64,000 nt of DNA from Mesodorylaimus sp. YZB2_4 (Eukaryota; Nematoda; Enoplea; Dorylaimida; Dorylaimidae). The notes beneath the pieces are model-generated. The model did not search any database and was not told where the DNA came from. It worked only from the letters and a program-made list of their open reading frames with translations. Positions within the stretch are counted from its first letter, which is position 1, and every line of letters begins with the position of its first letter. Positions 12,294 through 23,329 of the stretch are shown here, one piece after another. Location: the NCBI GenBank assembly GCA_030248295.1, contig JASANH010000086.1, positions 1-64,000 of the forward strand, written 5' to 3'. Position numbers and translations under genes: made by a program.

Positions 12294-12875
12294 CTGGACT
12301 GAAAATATTGCTAGACTTAGATCGTGAATTTCCATGTCGAGCAATTTCAAAATCGTGTTTCGCATGAACACACCTCACCAAGGTAAACCAACCTAAAAGG
12401 CTTACAATAAGAAAAAGAAATTCGAAACAACGACTAGTCGTGCAGAGCTACTAGCTGATCTCAGCATCATCGATTAAGAGCATTGCGATTCTAGCGAGTG
12501 GTAGAACACAACTCGGCTAATTTCCTCGAAATATCGGCGAAATAGACTCGGTTTCCAAACACATAGCAGGTAACTGGAGATTAGGGTCGGACGATTATAA
12601 GCGGGTCTTGACTTAATTTACAATACCGATTGGTCAAATAAAATCCGTGAAGCTCGTGACAGCAATCCAGCGTTCCTCCGCCAATACTCTTTCAACACTG
12701 GAAATCCAACTTTCGGCCTAGTCGGTTATTTTGGTTGGTCAGGCCACGCGTGCGATAACACGCAGCCTTGGTCAGCGTGTGAAGCAATATGCAGTGAGAG
12801 CAAGGGGGATAATCTTCTTTCAGGCAAGAAGGGGCTGCACTTCACACTCGACCAAGTTTGAGTGAGCTGCTAGTT
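12294..12875. repeat. Right arm of 583-bp inverted repeat (partner 8436-9018)
   Basis: This is an inverted copy of the 5' region of the receptor kinase, including the exon fragment with ARHGNSRSKSS read on the minus strand. The kinase-domain exons are not copied. Divergence from the left arm is only a few percent, so the duplication is recent relative to the other relics here. Confidence 0.85.
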
Positions 12876-14745
12876 ATATATGCTGTTTTATGTTTATGCT
12901 GTTATACGTACAAAGTTTTAAAAATTGTGTGAAGATGACACTTTGACAAAGTCAGACAAATATCGACTTGCAAGAAAGATTTTTTGGCCAATATTTTGTA
13001 AATTTTTTGCCGAAGTTGGAGGCAACAGCTGCCGAACCGAAACGCTAGTCAAATATTGGATTTGTTGCGACCAGTAAGGAAAAGATGTATAAATTACAAG
13101 TTCGAATTTTTCCACCTGCCAATTCGGCCTGGTAAGAAATTTCGTTCAATTTTCAACTTAGCTCAAGCGACTAATTAACGAGCGCATTGTATGTATTGCG
13201 TACAAGCCAGTTCGCCAATGCGTAGATGCGTACACCAGGTGAACTTTTGACACATTTTGCTAGCTGTAACCTCAGCGCGGTTGGCCGTGGCGAGTAGAGG
13301 AGATCAAGTGATCTCTCTTGTCGATGTAATCGCATTACTTGCCTGCTTCATCGGAAAATCAGTCTCGGTGACTTTGGTCGGCCACATTCTCCTCTGTGCC
13401 CGCCAGGCTTGGGTAATTACTCAGTTTGAAAACATACCGGCAGGCGTACAGTAAGAAAGTCCAGCCGACCGAAGTCAGCAGGACAAATACTCCGACTGAA
13501 GGTGGGCAAGTCTCGCGACTACACCTGACCTGAAAACATCAAACCGAGGGGTTGACTTCCTAGCCGGAGGAGACCATGGCCTGCCAGCAGAGGGTTACAA
13601 TTTTCATGCGTGATGTGGTCGCTCACCTTCGAATGCGCGTTCCACGTCAGCCGCGTAGCAGGGTGTGCTTCGCAAACCACAATGTTCATAGATACCTAGT
13701 CGATATTCTAAATCACTTTCAAGATCCGTGAACATGACAGCCGTGCACTCACCAAGGGAAACCAAACTCAAACACCAAGTTTTCTTGTCGGCTCCCTACT
13801 CCTATGACAGTGCACACGTCTCGACACTTTGAGTACAACCTATGACACAGGTGGATTGTGGCTCATCCTCAAGGGCCTATTGCGAGTCGTCATAGGCCAG
13901 CAGAACCACATGGACATCACGCAAGTCCAACTTCTTGCCCAACTGGCATCTAGTGCGGTGCGATTTCATGATTTCGACAAGATTTCCAGTTTCTTCGACG
14001 AGACTAGTAGAAAAGAATCTATCGGCAAAAACCCTTAGATTTCTGCCGCCTTCCATGAATCCCATTTATCACTTATGACTCGTCGTCCATCATTATCGAA
14101 GACGATGTTCGAGAACGACGTTCTTTTTGGCGACATTTCGCTCGGTGCGAAAAAACTAAGACTTGCACTCACATTGCTCACCTTTGTAACCGGACTCTTT
14201 CTCTCATAGTCTCCATCAGGTTTTTGCAACTTCTCAATTTAGGTACGAAAATCGGAAGGAAAGAAAGAAAAGCAAATGAATCAACGCCAGGAGCACCTCA
14301 CACCAAAAGAAAGCCAGAATTATCTGCAAAGGGGGCAGCACCAAAGCCTTAAAGGAATGTTTTTGACGCCTTTAAAGAAAGAGGGATATTGCCATGCTAC
14401 GATCACTCGATATTCCAGACCTCTCGCCCCAATAAAAAGGCGAGTGATCGGCATCACCCAGGACAGCCGTCGTCCGACCGAGCTGGCTATCGTGGCCAAA
14501 CCAGGACCCGAACTAGACCAGGTGGGTATTTTCACCGAGCCAGGACCAAATCGGACCGAACTGGCTAAACCAGGACCTAACCAGGACTAAACCAGGACCA
14601 AAGAGCCAAGACAGATATCATTGCAGAAGTCCGGCAGTCTGCCTGATAGCAATAGTACTTACATGAGTCATCATTTTACGCATGTCGTTTGCCGCACTTT
14701 TAACAGATAGGATTATAACTTGCTACGAAATCAAACCAAATCAAG
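12876..14745. other. No recognisable gene
   Basis: Short open frames only. At 14460-14600 the nine-base motif AACCAGGAC and variants recur several times, a small imperfect tandem repeat. Nothing else structured is evident. Confidence 0.5.
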
Positions 14746-15177
14746 TCATAGCATTTTTGGCAATTTGAATGTGTTATAGCCGACAGCCAACAAATTGCAT
14801 CTTAGAAAATGTAACATGCTAGTATTTTCAGGCAATAATCTTCCCCTGTCACCACCACAAACATTCTTTGCCACCAAAAAAGCTGTTTCTGAGCTTTGAT
14901 TGCCAGCTGGAGCTGACAGAAACCATTTTGCGATCTTGGCCAAACGAGGAAATACGGTTGCATTTGCTTTCCACCAGTTCAAAGGATCAGCATGAAATGG
15001 TATATTTTTTACTGCCAAATACTTTTCGATTTCTTCTTGAATGCTCATGAGGGATGGTGCTTCATTTTCGACTGATGAGGTGAGTAGAACTGAGCACCTT
15101 GTTTGACTTCTAAGCGTCAAGAAAATGGTGAAACCATGGAATATAGGATACCGTCGGCTGTTGGAAGAAACCTGCAC
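14746..15177 (-). pseudogene. hAT-family transposase, C-terminal dimerisation domain fragment
   Basis: The minus-strand frame contains the hAT C-terminal signature. An EIEKYL helix and DPLNWWKAN come first, then FPRLAKIAKWFLSAPA and a degenerate SSETAF (normally SSERxFS). It ends in the LPENTSMLHFLRCN block. The N-terminal BED finger and the catalytic core are not found upstream on the minus strand (15.2-15.9 kb), so this is a truncated relic. It lies just outside the 8.4-kb Kolobok-type element and is unrelated to it. Confidence 0.8.
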
Positions 15178-15895
15178 GTTTTTGATCGATTTCGCGATGC
15201 AAGTCTGACGGTTTTTCCCTGATCGATTTGTTGGTTTCTTTGCTCGGCGGCATCAAATAGATGGTCAACTTAGTTCAAAATTCTCCAACGATTATACTTT
15301 TTTGACCAGTTCTGCCGTTGTGTGTCACAAGTCTACAATAAAGAAATCGACGGAAAGATCCTGTCGTTTCTGATCGATCAACGACTGATGTGCTTCGACC
15401 GATTACTAAATCGATTGTTAAACGAAAAAGGAAAAACGCCGATCAAATTGTTGGCTGAATATCAAAGTGGCAAATGGCCGAGTGAGCATTGGCCATCAGA
15501 TAAACTGTGCTTTGCAAATGGATTGAATTCGACAGAATGGGCAATAAAAGCGTCAAAAGTCAGGTTTGATCCGATGTTATATTGAGATCCAGTATCGAAT
15601 TTGAGGAAGAAGTACAGGCAAACGGAATTGCCGAGTACGAACTAGGGACCAGAGCAGTTATGTGACTACAGATTGACGAATGATTAGCAACAAAGGGGAA
15701 GGTGGACCCATTTTTTTGTAATATGTTTACTTTTTTATCATTATTCAGTGTTCCATGATTTGGTGCTGATCACCAAGATCGATTTGATCTTGGGGGGTTT
15801 TTTTGCTGTATATTTCAGGTAGATGCTCTATATTGTGTTCGTTTATAGACAGAGAAGAATCGCTTTTGAGGGCTGGATTTGTTTTATTGCTTCAG
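15178..15895. other. No recognisable gene
   Basis: An 87-codon plus-strand frame at 15322-15585 shows no family resemblance. I cannot assign anything up to the TTAA target site at 15896. Confidence 0.5.
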
Positions 15896-15899
15896 TTAA
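15896..15899. repeat. TTAA target-site duplication, left
   Basis: A TTAA tetranucleotide directly abuts the left terminal inverted repeat and is matched at the right end (24270-24273). Confidence 0.85.
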
Positions 15900-15924
15900 A
15901 GGGTTCCCGAACAACAAATTGGCG
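15900..15924 (+). repeat. Left terminal inverted repeat of the Kolobok-type element
   Basis: A 25-bp repeat, with one mismatch to the reverse complement of 24245-24269. The next 100 bp contain GC-rich short repeats around GGATCCCC that could be subterminal transposase-binding sites (inference). Confidence 0.88.
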
Positions 15925-16501
15925 CGAAGCAGACGGGGATCCCCTGTCTGCTGCGCGAGGGAAAACGCGCGCTGCAGACGAAAGAGGATCCCCAGCCTGC
16001 TGTGCAAGGGAAAATGGCAACTGGGCCAGCTTGAGGCTCGTGGTAGGCTTTTAGTGAAACAATAAGGAGAAACCAGTCGCTACTATTGAAAACCTAAGTA
16101 TTAGGTACAGTATAAACGGAACGGTAAGTTATACATTACAGAATGCAAAGACCTTTTTACGCACGAAAAGTTTTTGATAATGCCAAAAAACAAAGTGAAA
16201 CAGTGTGTGTGTACGTGCTCTTCAGTTTCAGAAAATGGAGAGCGATTCCAAAAGGTACAGAATTTTAACCTGATGGTACAATTTTGTGCCGAACGACAGA
16301 TGACGAAGTTCAAATAAGATGAAGTGAAAGAAAACAATGCTAATATACGGGAACGCGTAAAAGGTAAGACATGCGTGCAGTAATTAGAGGCACAGATAAA
16401 TGTCAAGCACAGGAAAAAAATCTTATTTATCAGGCTCAAACTGCCCGTACTGTGTCATTTCCGTAGGTACACATCGTGGCGTACTGCGTTTCGCTGCCTA
16501 A

Positions 16502-19500
16502 TTACAAGTAGCCGCTATACACACCATATAAATCCTCTTCTGACGAAATTGAAATTTCTTGATCATCCAAATGATTCTGGGACATGTCATTTAGTTTATC
16601 GGCGTTCACGTGATCTAGGTCTTGGTTTTCTTGTAAAATTTCGTTCAGTTCCTCTGGCGACAGGACAACTTCATCATCAGCAATGTCAGCGAAGCCTTGT
16701 TCGTCCTGTTCAATGATCGAAAGGACAGTAGCGAAGCGCGAGCGAGGATTTTTGAGGACACCTAGCACCGTCTGTTGGAATTTGGCTGTATTTTTCGTAA
16801 TGAGGCGTGGATCATTGGCCATGATTGAAGTCGCTGGCTTTTTCCTCAGTTGGGGCAGTGTTTGGTGATGGGTACGGTTGTGAAGCGTGAGCATCAATAA
16901 ATGGGGAATATAGAGATAATTTTTTGACTCTTTCAAGGCCTTTTCAATCCAAGTGTTACATCCTTTGCTGAAATGTATCGTAACGACCGGCGTGCCATCA
17001 GGCCTTCGTTTGATTGGGGTGCGAACGTGGTGATTGTGATCTATGCCCGCCAGTAGTTTGCGGCAAACGAATCCAATGAACCCATAGAACCGTAGCTTAG
17101 GGCAATAGCGCAGCGTGAGGGCATGAAAGGATTCCAAGGTGCCTGTATGTCTAGATAGGAAAGAAGAAACAGTTATTTAGCCTCGAGAAGTCTTGATTTG
17201 AATATCACACCTGAAGCTTGTAAAGTAGTGTAAAAATCGCATAACCGCATCGGATGTGACGACTTTTTTGACGTGGTGATAGATTTCCTCATCGCGGGTC
17301 GCTTTGTCATCTGAGTTCAACACCTCTCTGACGTTTTCAAGGAATTTGTAGTCCTCCGCCCTATTGCCCAAGTCGCTGTGATTGCATTTCCCTGCTTCCC
17401 AATCGTACTGGTCACAGCTGCCCGCCGCCCATTCATGCTGACCCCGTATGTGGTGCAAAACACTGAGCCATTTTGCCTTCAAAACAAATTGAAAATTGTT
17501 GATGTTATAGGGGTTCTCGCAAAGTTGGTCTCACTCGCATGTCAGCAAGATCGCCGTTACACGTTTCTGCACAATACCAGAAATGATTTTTTATCGCCTT
17601 GACCATTTTATTATAGTCGCCAGCGTTTCCACCCTTGCCCAGTTTTAGCTTGCTGAGGTCTCGTCCTATTAATCGGACCCTATTAGGAGAAATAACAAAC
17701 GACAGATTAGCGCAACTTTTGCGTGGGTGGGCAGTATAAAAACAATGAGCGTACTTGTGCCAGACGTCTAAGACATGCTTTATGGCTGAGCATAGTCTTT
17801 GAAGCATGTCAATTGTTTCAGCGCCGTTCATGTCCCCAAAGTGCCGCAGATAATCTTTGGCAGTTGCGATGAACCGTTTGCTGTCGGTCTTCGCCCAATC
17901 TAGTGGGGTGTGAGTGAAAGAATGCCGTTAGTATGAGTTAAGCCTGGGTGCCTAGGTTAGAGTAGGGGATCCTAGCAGAACTGGGAAATGTTCTGGGCAG
18001 AACAAGACACTGGCTGTAGCAGGTCACTAGCAAGGAACACACTAGCTTACAAGGAGAACCATCTGGAAAACTCACTCATGAGGGCTAATATGGTTGAGTG
18101 TTGATCGGTGACTACTTCGCTTGGCGTGAATCCAAAGTGGACCATACTGTACAGATTTCTTAAAAAACCAGCGACCTCCATGCGTGGGCTGCTCAGGCCA
18201 GTGTGTCTTTTGTCGATAACATCGATTGCGGCAATATACCTGAAAGGGATGGTTGTTGCTTTCTTTGGTTACAGGATGTTTTGGGGTTTAGGAGGAAGAG
18301 TCGTTGTACGCTGAGTCGAATTCTGTCCAGTCGAGTGGGTTGTCCAGTTTTGGGGTTGCTGTCCTTGGGATTCGTATCTTGGTGATCATAGCTGTGGAAG
18401 TTGTGTACATTGCACATTTTCCGGGGCTGTCAGATTGGCCATCCGTAGCTACTACAACGTTTGCCTTCATGTCCGCCAACGACTGCGAAATAATTTGGCA
18501 CATTTTGTTCCAACTTCCCACAATAGCTGAGCAGGCGTAATAGCGTTGAATTTGCTCAAAATAAGTAGCAGTGGGCACATATATGTTTAGTGCCTAAAAA
18601 GGAGCTGGAGAAGAACATGAAAAGTGCGAAGGCAAAACGAGCTCTCATACTTTACACAGTGCCTCTATTGCAGACCAGCTGTTACCCGTCAAAAGTACGG
18701 CCGTTGGAAGTAGTGTATTGATAGCGTAAAAATGCGATTGGTTTGCTCTGGCGTGTTGCAATTTGACTGAAGACATCCACTCTTTCTTGTGGACTCGCTT
18801 GCCTGACCCAGCGTCGAGACACCAAACCCTCAGCGTTACAGCTGCCCCATCTCTCTGTAAATGTAATTATGTGGGTTCCCTATCAGAAGTAATGGCCACG
18901 TGTATTCATTGACATACTTTAGTGTCCTGTTGAATCGAGCTAAAATCGTTGAAATTTTCACAGTCGTAGTGGTAGCACTTGGGCGAGATGAGCTTGGCGA
19001 TCTGGTTCAAGTCGCAAATAATCCTTGTTCTATTGACCACAGTGGCTGTATCGACGAATTCCGGTGTTTTTTGCTCAGTCTTGGTGAGGGGCTTTGGTAC
19101 AAACCCATTTGGCCTGTTGTCTGGTTGTACAGGCTTGTAAATGCGGCACTCTGTATACTGGCTGAACTCCCTGTAGTAGCCATCAGGCAGCAAGGCGGGT
19201 GACTCGCTGTAATCAAACAGTACTCTTTGTATTCGCCTTTGTGATGGCCCTTCAGGCTTCTCTGAATTTGGATCCTTCAGCTTCCACTGTAAAGGTTGTT
19301 TTGACGGTGTAGGCTTCTTAGCAGTTGATGCTACGCGGGTTTCAGAGATAGCTGGCTCCTCGATTTCCAGGTTGAGAGTAGTGAACTCGTCGATATGTTT
19401 GCCAGTAGGCAGGTCGGATGGGTCCTCTGTATCGAGCGTTTCGTAGACATGTTCGATGGACTGGTTGGCGTTTTGGATGTCATAGTCACTTTCTTCCAAG

Positions 19501-19787
19501 TCGATTCGACGCATGGCAGCAGGTGGACCATCCCATACCGATGGTTCCTCGAAGGGAGCGTCGTCGGCGCTTCTTTTTTGCTGAGTGTTGGTATCGCTGG
19601 TTGGTCGCATGGAACGTTTGGCGCACAGGGTTTGTTCTTTGTATGCATGTAGCAAAGCTTGAAAAGTGGTTTCTTGCGTCTCACAGGAATTAAATTTACG
19701 TCGCTCATTCACCAATTTGCTGAATTCTTCATAAAGACCTGGAGTTGTCTTGAACTGGATTTTCATAAATTTTCTTTCAGCAGTCAT
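16502..19787 (-). CDS. Kolobok-type DDE transposase (908 aa, 8 exons)
   Basis: Predicted exons on the minus strand: 19787-18918, 18854-18651, 18593-18310, 18239-18076, 17899-17755, 17679-17535, 17476-17211 and 17150-16502. All junctions are GT...AG, the introns are 57-176 bp and the coding sum is 2727 nt, an exact codon multiple with no internal stop. The catalytic core is recognisable: VVATDGQSDSPG (first Asp), EVVTDQHS (second Asp), LDVWHK and HTGTLESFH (likely catalytic Glu). Then follow YCPK and the conserved DHNHHV block. This is the widespread animal transposase family with the DGxxDSPG and ESFH motifs that I associate with Kolobok. The N-terminal 290 aa are acidic/basic and less conserved, ending in a CxxxxC pair. 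The gene shares a 308-bp divergent promoter region with the ballast gene. Confidence 0.85.
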
Positions 19788-20095
19788 ACTTGATCACGCG
19801 AGAGCTACCAAAACAGAAGGGAACTACTCACTTGAAAGCTGTAGAGAAGGGATTGCGCCTATACAGAAGCTTTTATTTCACGAAACGGAGGATGGTACCT
19901 TGCCGCCGCAATCAGATAACACGCTGCTACTGTATCTGCGCCATGCCATCGCTGACTTATTGGTAGCAGTTTCTACGATGATATCTGTTGCAGTTACCAT
20001 CGATTACTAATCCGATGTTTACTTACCAAACATTGCTAGATTTACTGCTAACCTTCTGGGCTTAGCTGACGGCGTCGCATCTATTTTTCAGGTGA
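19788..20095. promoter_or_regulatory. Shared divergent 5' region of transposase and ballast genes
   Basis: The two start codons (19787 minus, 20096 plus) point away from each other across 308 bp. A polypyrimidine tract followed by CAG at 20089-20091, just before the ballast ATG, suggests a 5' untranslated intron for that gene. No clear TATA box was identified. A bidirectional promoter is inferred from geometry only. Confidence 0.45.
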
Positions 20096-21219
20096 ATGGC
20101 TGCATATGGCCGTATCCCATTTTTAGAAGACCTGCCGCCACCCATTGGAGTACCACGTGTTCAGTTCTTTGTAAGTATGCGTCTGCTCACGAAGCTGTTA
20201 CCGCGCTATCTTCTTACAAATATCCTACATTACAGGCGACTCGTTCAGTTCGAACAGCGACGGAAACAGTGCAAGCAGGACTGACAATCGCAGAGAGCCT
20301 CGTTCAGATGGGCGCTGCTCAACCTGAACCGATAACAGTTGATCGATCGACCCACGAAGATGCTATCCAAAAACGAGATGAGGAGGCTCACTGCTCTCCT
20401 TCCCAGCTGGAACTAGCGTCGTTCGAAATTCGTCCTACAACAGTGACGTTGCTCGACCGTTTTGACCGGATTCCTAAGCAAGACAGGGAAAGGCTGATTT
20501 CTTCCATTGATGGCTTCGCAAAAGCGCTGGAAGCCAGAATCACGGAATGGGAAGAACAGGAACGCCGCGATTGCTGCAACCCTCCTGAGCGGTACGAAAA
20601 CAATTGGTGCAAATGCAGGCGGGTAAGTTGTCCCTCCTTTTTGATACTTTCCTGCCACAGTGCGACAATAATTTTCTGGCACCGCTGTACCCGAATGAAC
20701 CTTTGTTCAACCTCGGCACTTTCTTTTAGTGTGATCCTAATGCGATCCCACAAGAAAGAAACTGCTGCGGCAAGGAGTATCCTCGTTGCATTACTCGCGA
20801 CAATTTCTTCCTCACATCCATTACGAACCCAGAAGTTCTTCTGATGTCGATGTTACAGCGGAATGATTTGTGGGTGAGTCATGCTGAAGGGGTGCGGTCT
20901 ACAAAACTTGAATGTCGCTGCCTGTTGCTTACATTTCAGGGCACTCTTGACCATGGAACTCACATGTGCCAATACCGCTATTACAGTTATCGAAATTTTA
21001 TTTACTGGTCAGTGTATTTTTGAGTGTTACTTATTCGGTTGCATTACAACTATGTGGTCATATCTCTTCAGGCAGCATGGATTTCTTGGCAAGGACCTGC
21101 GGATTCCATGTCCTTCGTGTGCTTATCGATATATAAGGAAGAAATTTCCTGAGGCCAGCGGCCAATACACATATTTCTCTGATGTGGCCACAATGATGCA
21201 TCGGCTCAGTCGGCTGTAA
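20096..21219 (+). CDS. P2X7-ballast-domain-like protein (273 aa, 5 exons)
   Basis: Predicted exons are 20096-20170, 20236-20622, 20730-20873, 20940-21007 and 21072-21219. They total 822 nt, in frame, with GT...AG junctions. The N-terminal half (residues about 25-150) is Glu/Arg-rich and probably helical. From about residue 143 it has the zinc-type cysteine pattern and layout of the P2X7 receptor C-terminal 'ballast' domain: a CC pair, NWCKCRRCDP, a second CC plus CIT, MCQYRYYSYRNFIYW, then LRIPCPSCAYRYIRKKFP. No membrane segments are present, so it is not a channel. Its residence inside the transposon, divergent from the transposase, suggests an accessory DNA- or protein-binding role (inference). 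Confidence 0.8.
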
Positions 21220-21493
21220 CGTTTTGTGACCATGTTTTTCTCTTTGTATCTTGCCTGTGCAATCCATGTTTTGTCATATACCATTCTTGAGCAAGTCTTT
21301 CTTGCAAGCGCTCAGTCATAAAGTGCACCATGGTAAAACACGACAGCAAAAATGCGGCAAGTGGTGCGTGAAGCATAAAAGCAAAAAGAAACAAGCCATA
21401 ATATGCATCAATTTTAGCGTGCACACATCACTGTAGCGTCTGACCAATTCCCCTACGCGTGTAGGCAACGAGCAAAATGTCGTTGTTTCAGTT

Positions 21494-23329
21494 TTACGAT
21501 GACGCAACCAAACGATACTGTACTTCTGGCTCCCCTGCATCTTCTGGAGCCGAGGAACTCGCCGCTGACTGTGCTTTGTTGCGTTTGACCTTTTCTGCGA
21601 CTCTCTGCTTTCCACTATCAACCATTTCGTCCATCATCTTCTTTATTGCCCGAGGCATCAAGAAAATCCATCCAACATAGAGGGTCACCAACGCGCAACA
21701 GCAATTTTGCCAGATAAAGTGCACCCGGGACCAATTAGGGGTGAAGAATCCGAATGGATGCAGGGATGAGAGATTATCGAGCAAACTTTTCACGGCTCCA
21801 TCCTCCGGATATCTGTCCACCGCCATATCCTTCAACCTGCTCATAAGGTCGTTCATTATCTCAACCGTCTCCAGCATGTCGTTAGACGACGGGCCATCGT
21901 TATCACTTAGCTGCACCATTTCGTAGGCGCGGTGAATGATGACATTGAAATCAGCGAATCCACTGAATTGCGATTCGTACATAGGAAGCATCTGGATTGA
22001 GCTCCGATAGGGGCTGATTTGTCCTATTTTGCGATCATAGAAGAATATGTTCCCCTCTCTGTCTCTCATGATCACTTCATCCATAATTTGGCAATCACTC
22101 ATTGGCGAGCTCTTGGAAATGATCATGGTCTTGGGGTCAAAAAAACCTGAGGCACTTTGCCCAAATATGGTGTAGTTCAATGGTACACCTTCCGTGCAAT
22201 GTGGGGGAATCATTTTCTTCGTCTCGAATCTATCAACGGGATGACAGGGGCGGACTTGCAGGATGGTGCCGATCAGGCGGGCTTGCAAAAAAGTGTTATT
22301 TAGAAGACGTCTCGCAGTCAGCGAAGGTTCTGAATGCGAATGAATGAGGTCAAATTGCTGCATATCATGTTGCAGTTTGCAGAACGCATTCAGATCTCGA
22401 TTCAATCCGTCAATGTGGGTAGCGAATCTGAAATCGCTCGCCTGAATCCTAGCCGCCGTCATACTACTAACCTCGAGAGCCCGAGCTGTTCGAATACGAG
22501 GCGGTCTCTGCTGCGCCACAACTTTCTTCTCTTCGACGATTATAGGCAGGCCTTGATCGCTGACAACTCCCCACTTGCCAGGTTCCAGCTGCGCCCGTCT
22601 CGACTTGGCCGACCATGTAAATCCCAAATCTTTTGCCACCGTCATGAACTGATTGTTCCATTTAAAGCCGTCGAATTTCTTGTATGGCACAAATTCCTTG
22701 CTTGCTGTTTTGTTTACTTTCCAAACCAATACCGCCTTATCCCCCAACGTGCACTCCTCCTTCTCATAGGCACAATGACCAACTGCACCTAAGGCCGACT
22801 CCATGACGCCGTCAAATTTCTTGAAAACCTTACCAGAGGCGAAGAAGCAGTTCACAAACGAGTCCTCTTTCCAATAGCCATAGTCAGTAAATCCTTTCGT
22901 AAACGGATATTCCTTTGAATTGGCTGTCATTGCCGATCGCTTGTTCCCCATCAGACGGCCTTCAGAACACTCCATGTTCTCCATCATATCCTCGCATTCG
23001 GCTTTCGAGACAAAAATACGTTCATGCAAAGGGTCCTTTTTGAAAAAATTAAATTGTCCGAAAGACGTCCAAGCTCTCAACGTTGTTTTGATCTTCCAGC
23101 ATTTGAATGCATTAGACGCATGTTTAGCAAGGTTTTTTTGAAATATATGGGCCGTGGCTTCGAAAACTGTCACATTCTCGACGTCAATCTTGGCTGCGCA
23201 AGGTGACTTGACAGTCAGGTCAAAAGTCATAGGCGTAGAATCAGACGGACAAAACATGGGCTCTAGTTTGCAAGAGCAAACACTCAAAAGGGCGTAAACA
23301 AAAACCGGGCATAAAGCACTGTTCCACAT
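21494..23329 (-). CDS. Envelope-like type I membrane glycoprotein (611 aa)
   Basis: A single uninterrupted exon with a genuine ATG at 23329. Residues 1-20 form a signal peptide. A cysteine-rich ectodomain follows, with at least four N-glycosylation sequons (NVT, NKT, NNT, NYT). One membrane segment lies at about residues 539-560, followed by a roughly 45-residue cytoplasmic tail. The layout of the middle resembles rhabdovirus/chuvirus-type glycoproteins: a helical stretch, then a VRPCHPV motif, a GVPLNYT motif and GFFDPKTMIIS...DC. Viral-type class III fusion function is therefore likely but unproven. It converges with the ballast gene (274 bp between stops). No intron or stop interrupts it, unlike most virus-derived relics, so selection or a recent arrival is implied. 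Confidence 0.65.
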   Translation of the reverse strand: MWNSALCPVFVYALLSVCSCKLEPMFCPSDSTPMTFDLTVKSPCAAKIDVENVTVFEATAHIFQKNLAKHASNAFKCWKIKTTLRAWTSFGQFNFFKKDPLHERIFVSKAECEDMMENMECSEGRLMGNKRSAMTANSKEYPFTKGFTDYGYWKEDSFVNCFFASGKVFKKFDGVMESALGAVGHCAYEKEECTLGDKAVLVWKVNKTASKEFVPYKKFDGFKWNNQFMTVAKDLGFTWSAKSRRAQLEPGKWGVVSDQGLPIIVEEKKVVAQQRPPRIRTARALEVSSMTAARIQASDFRFATHIDGLNRDLNAFCKLQHDMQQFDLIHSHSEPSLTARRLLNNTFLQARLIGTILQVRPCHPVDRFETKKMIPPHCTEGVPLNYTIFGQSASGFFDPKTMIISKSSPMSDCQIMDEVIMRDREGNIFFYDRKIGQISPYRSSIQMLPMYESQFSGFADFNVIIHRAYEMVQLSDNDGPSSNDMLETVEIMNDLMSRLKDMAVDRYPEDGAVKSLLDNLSSLHPFGFFTPNWSRVHFIWQNCCCALVTLYVGWIFLMPRAIKKMMDEMVDSGKQRVAEKVKRNKAQSAASSSAPEDAGEPEVQYRLVASS

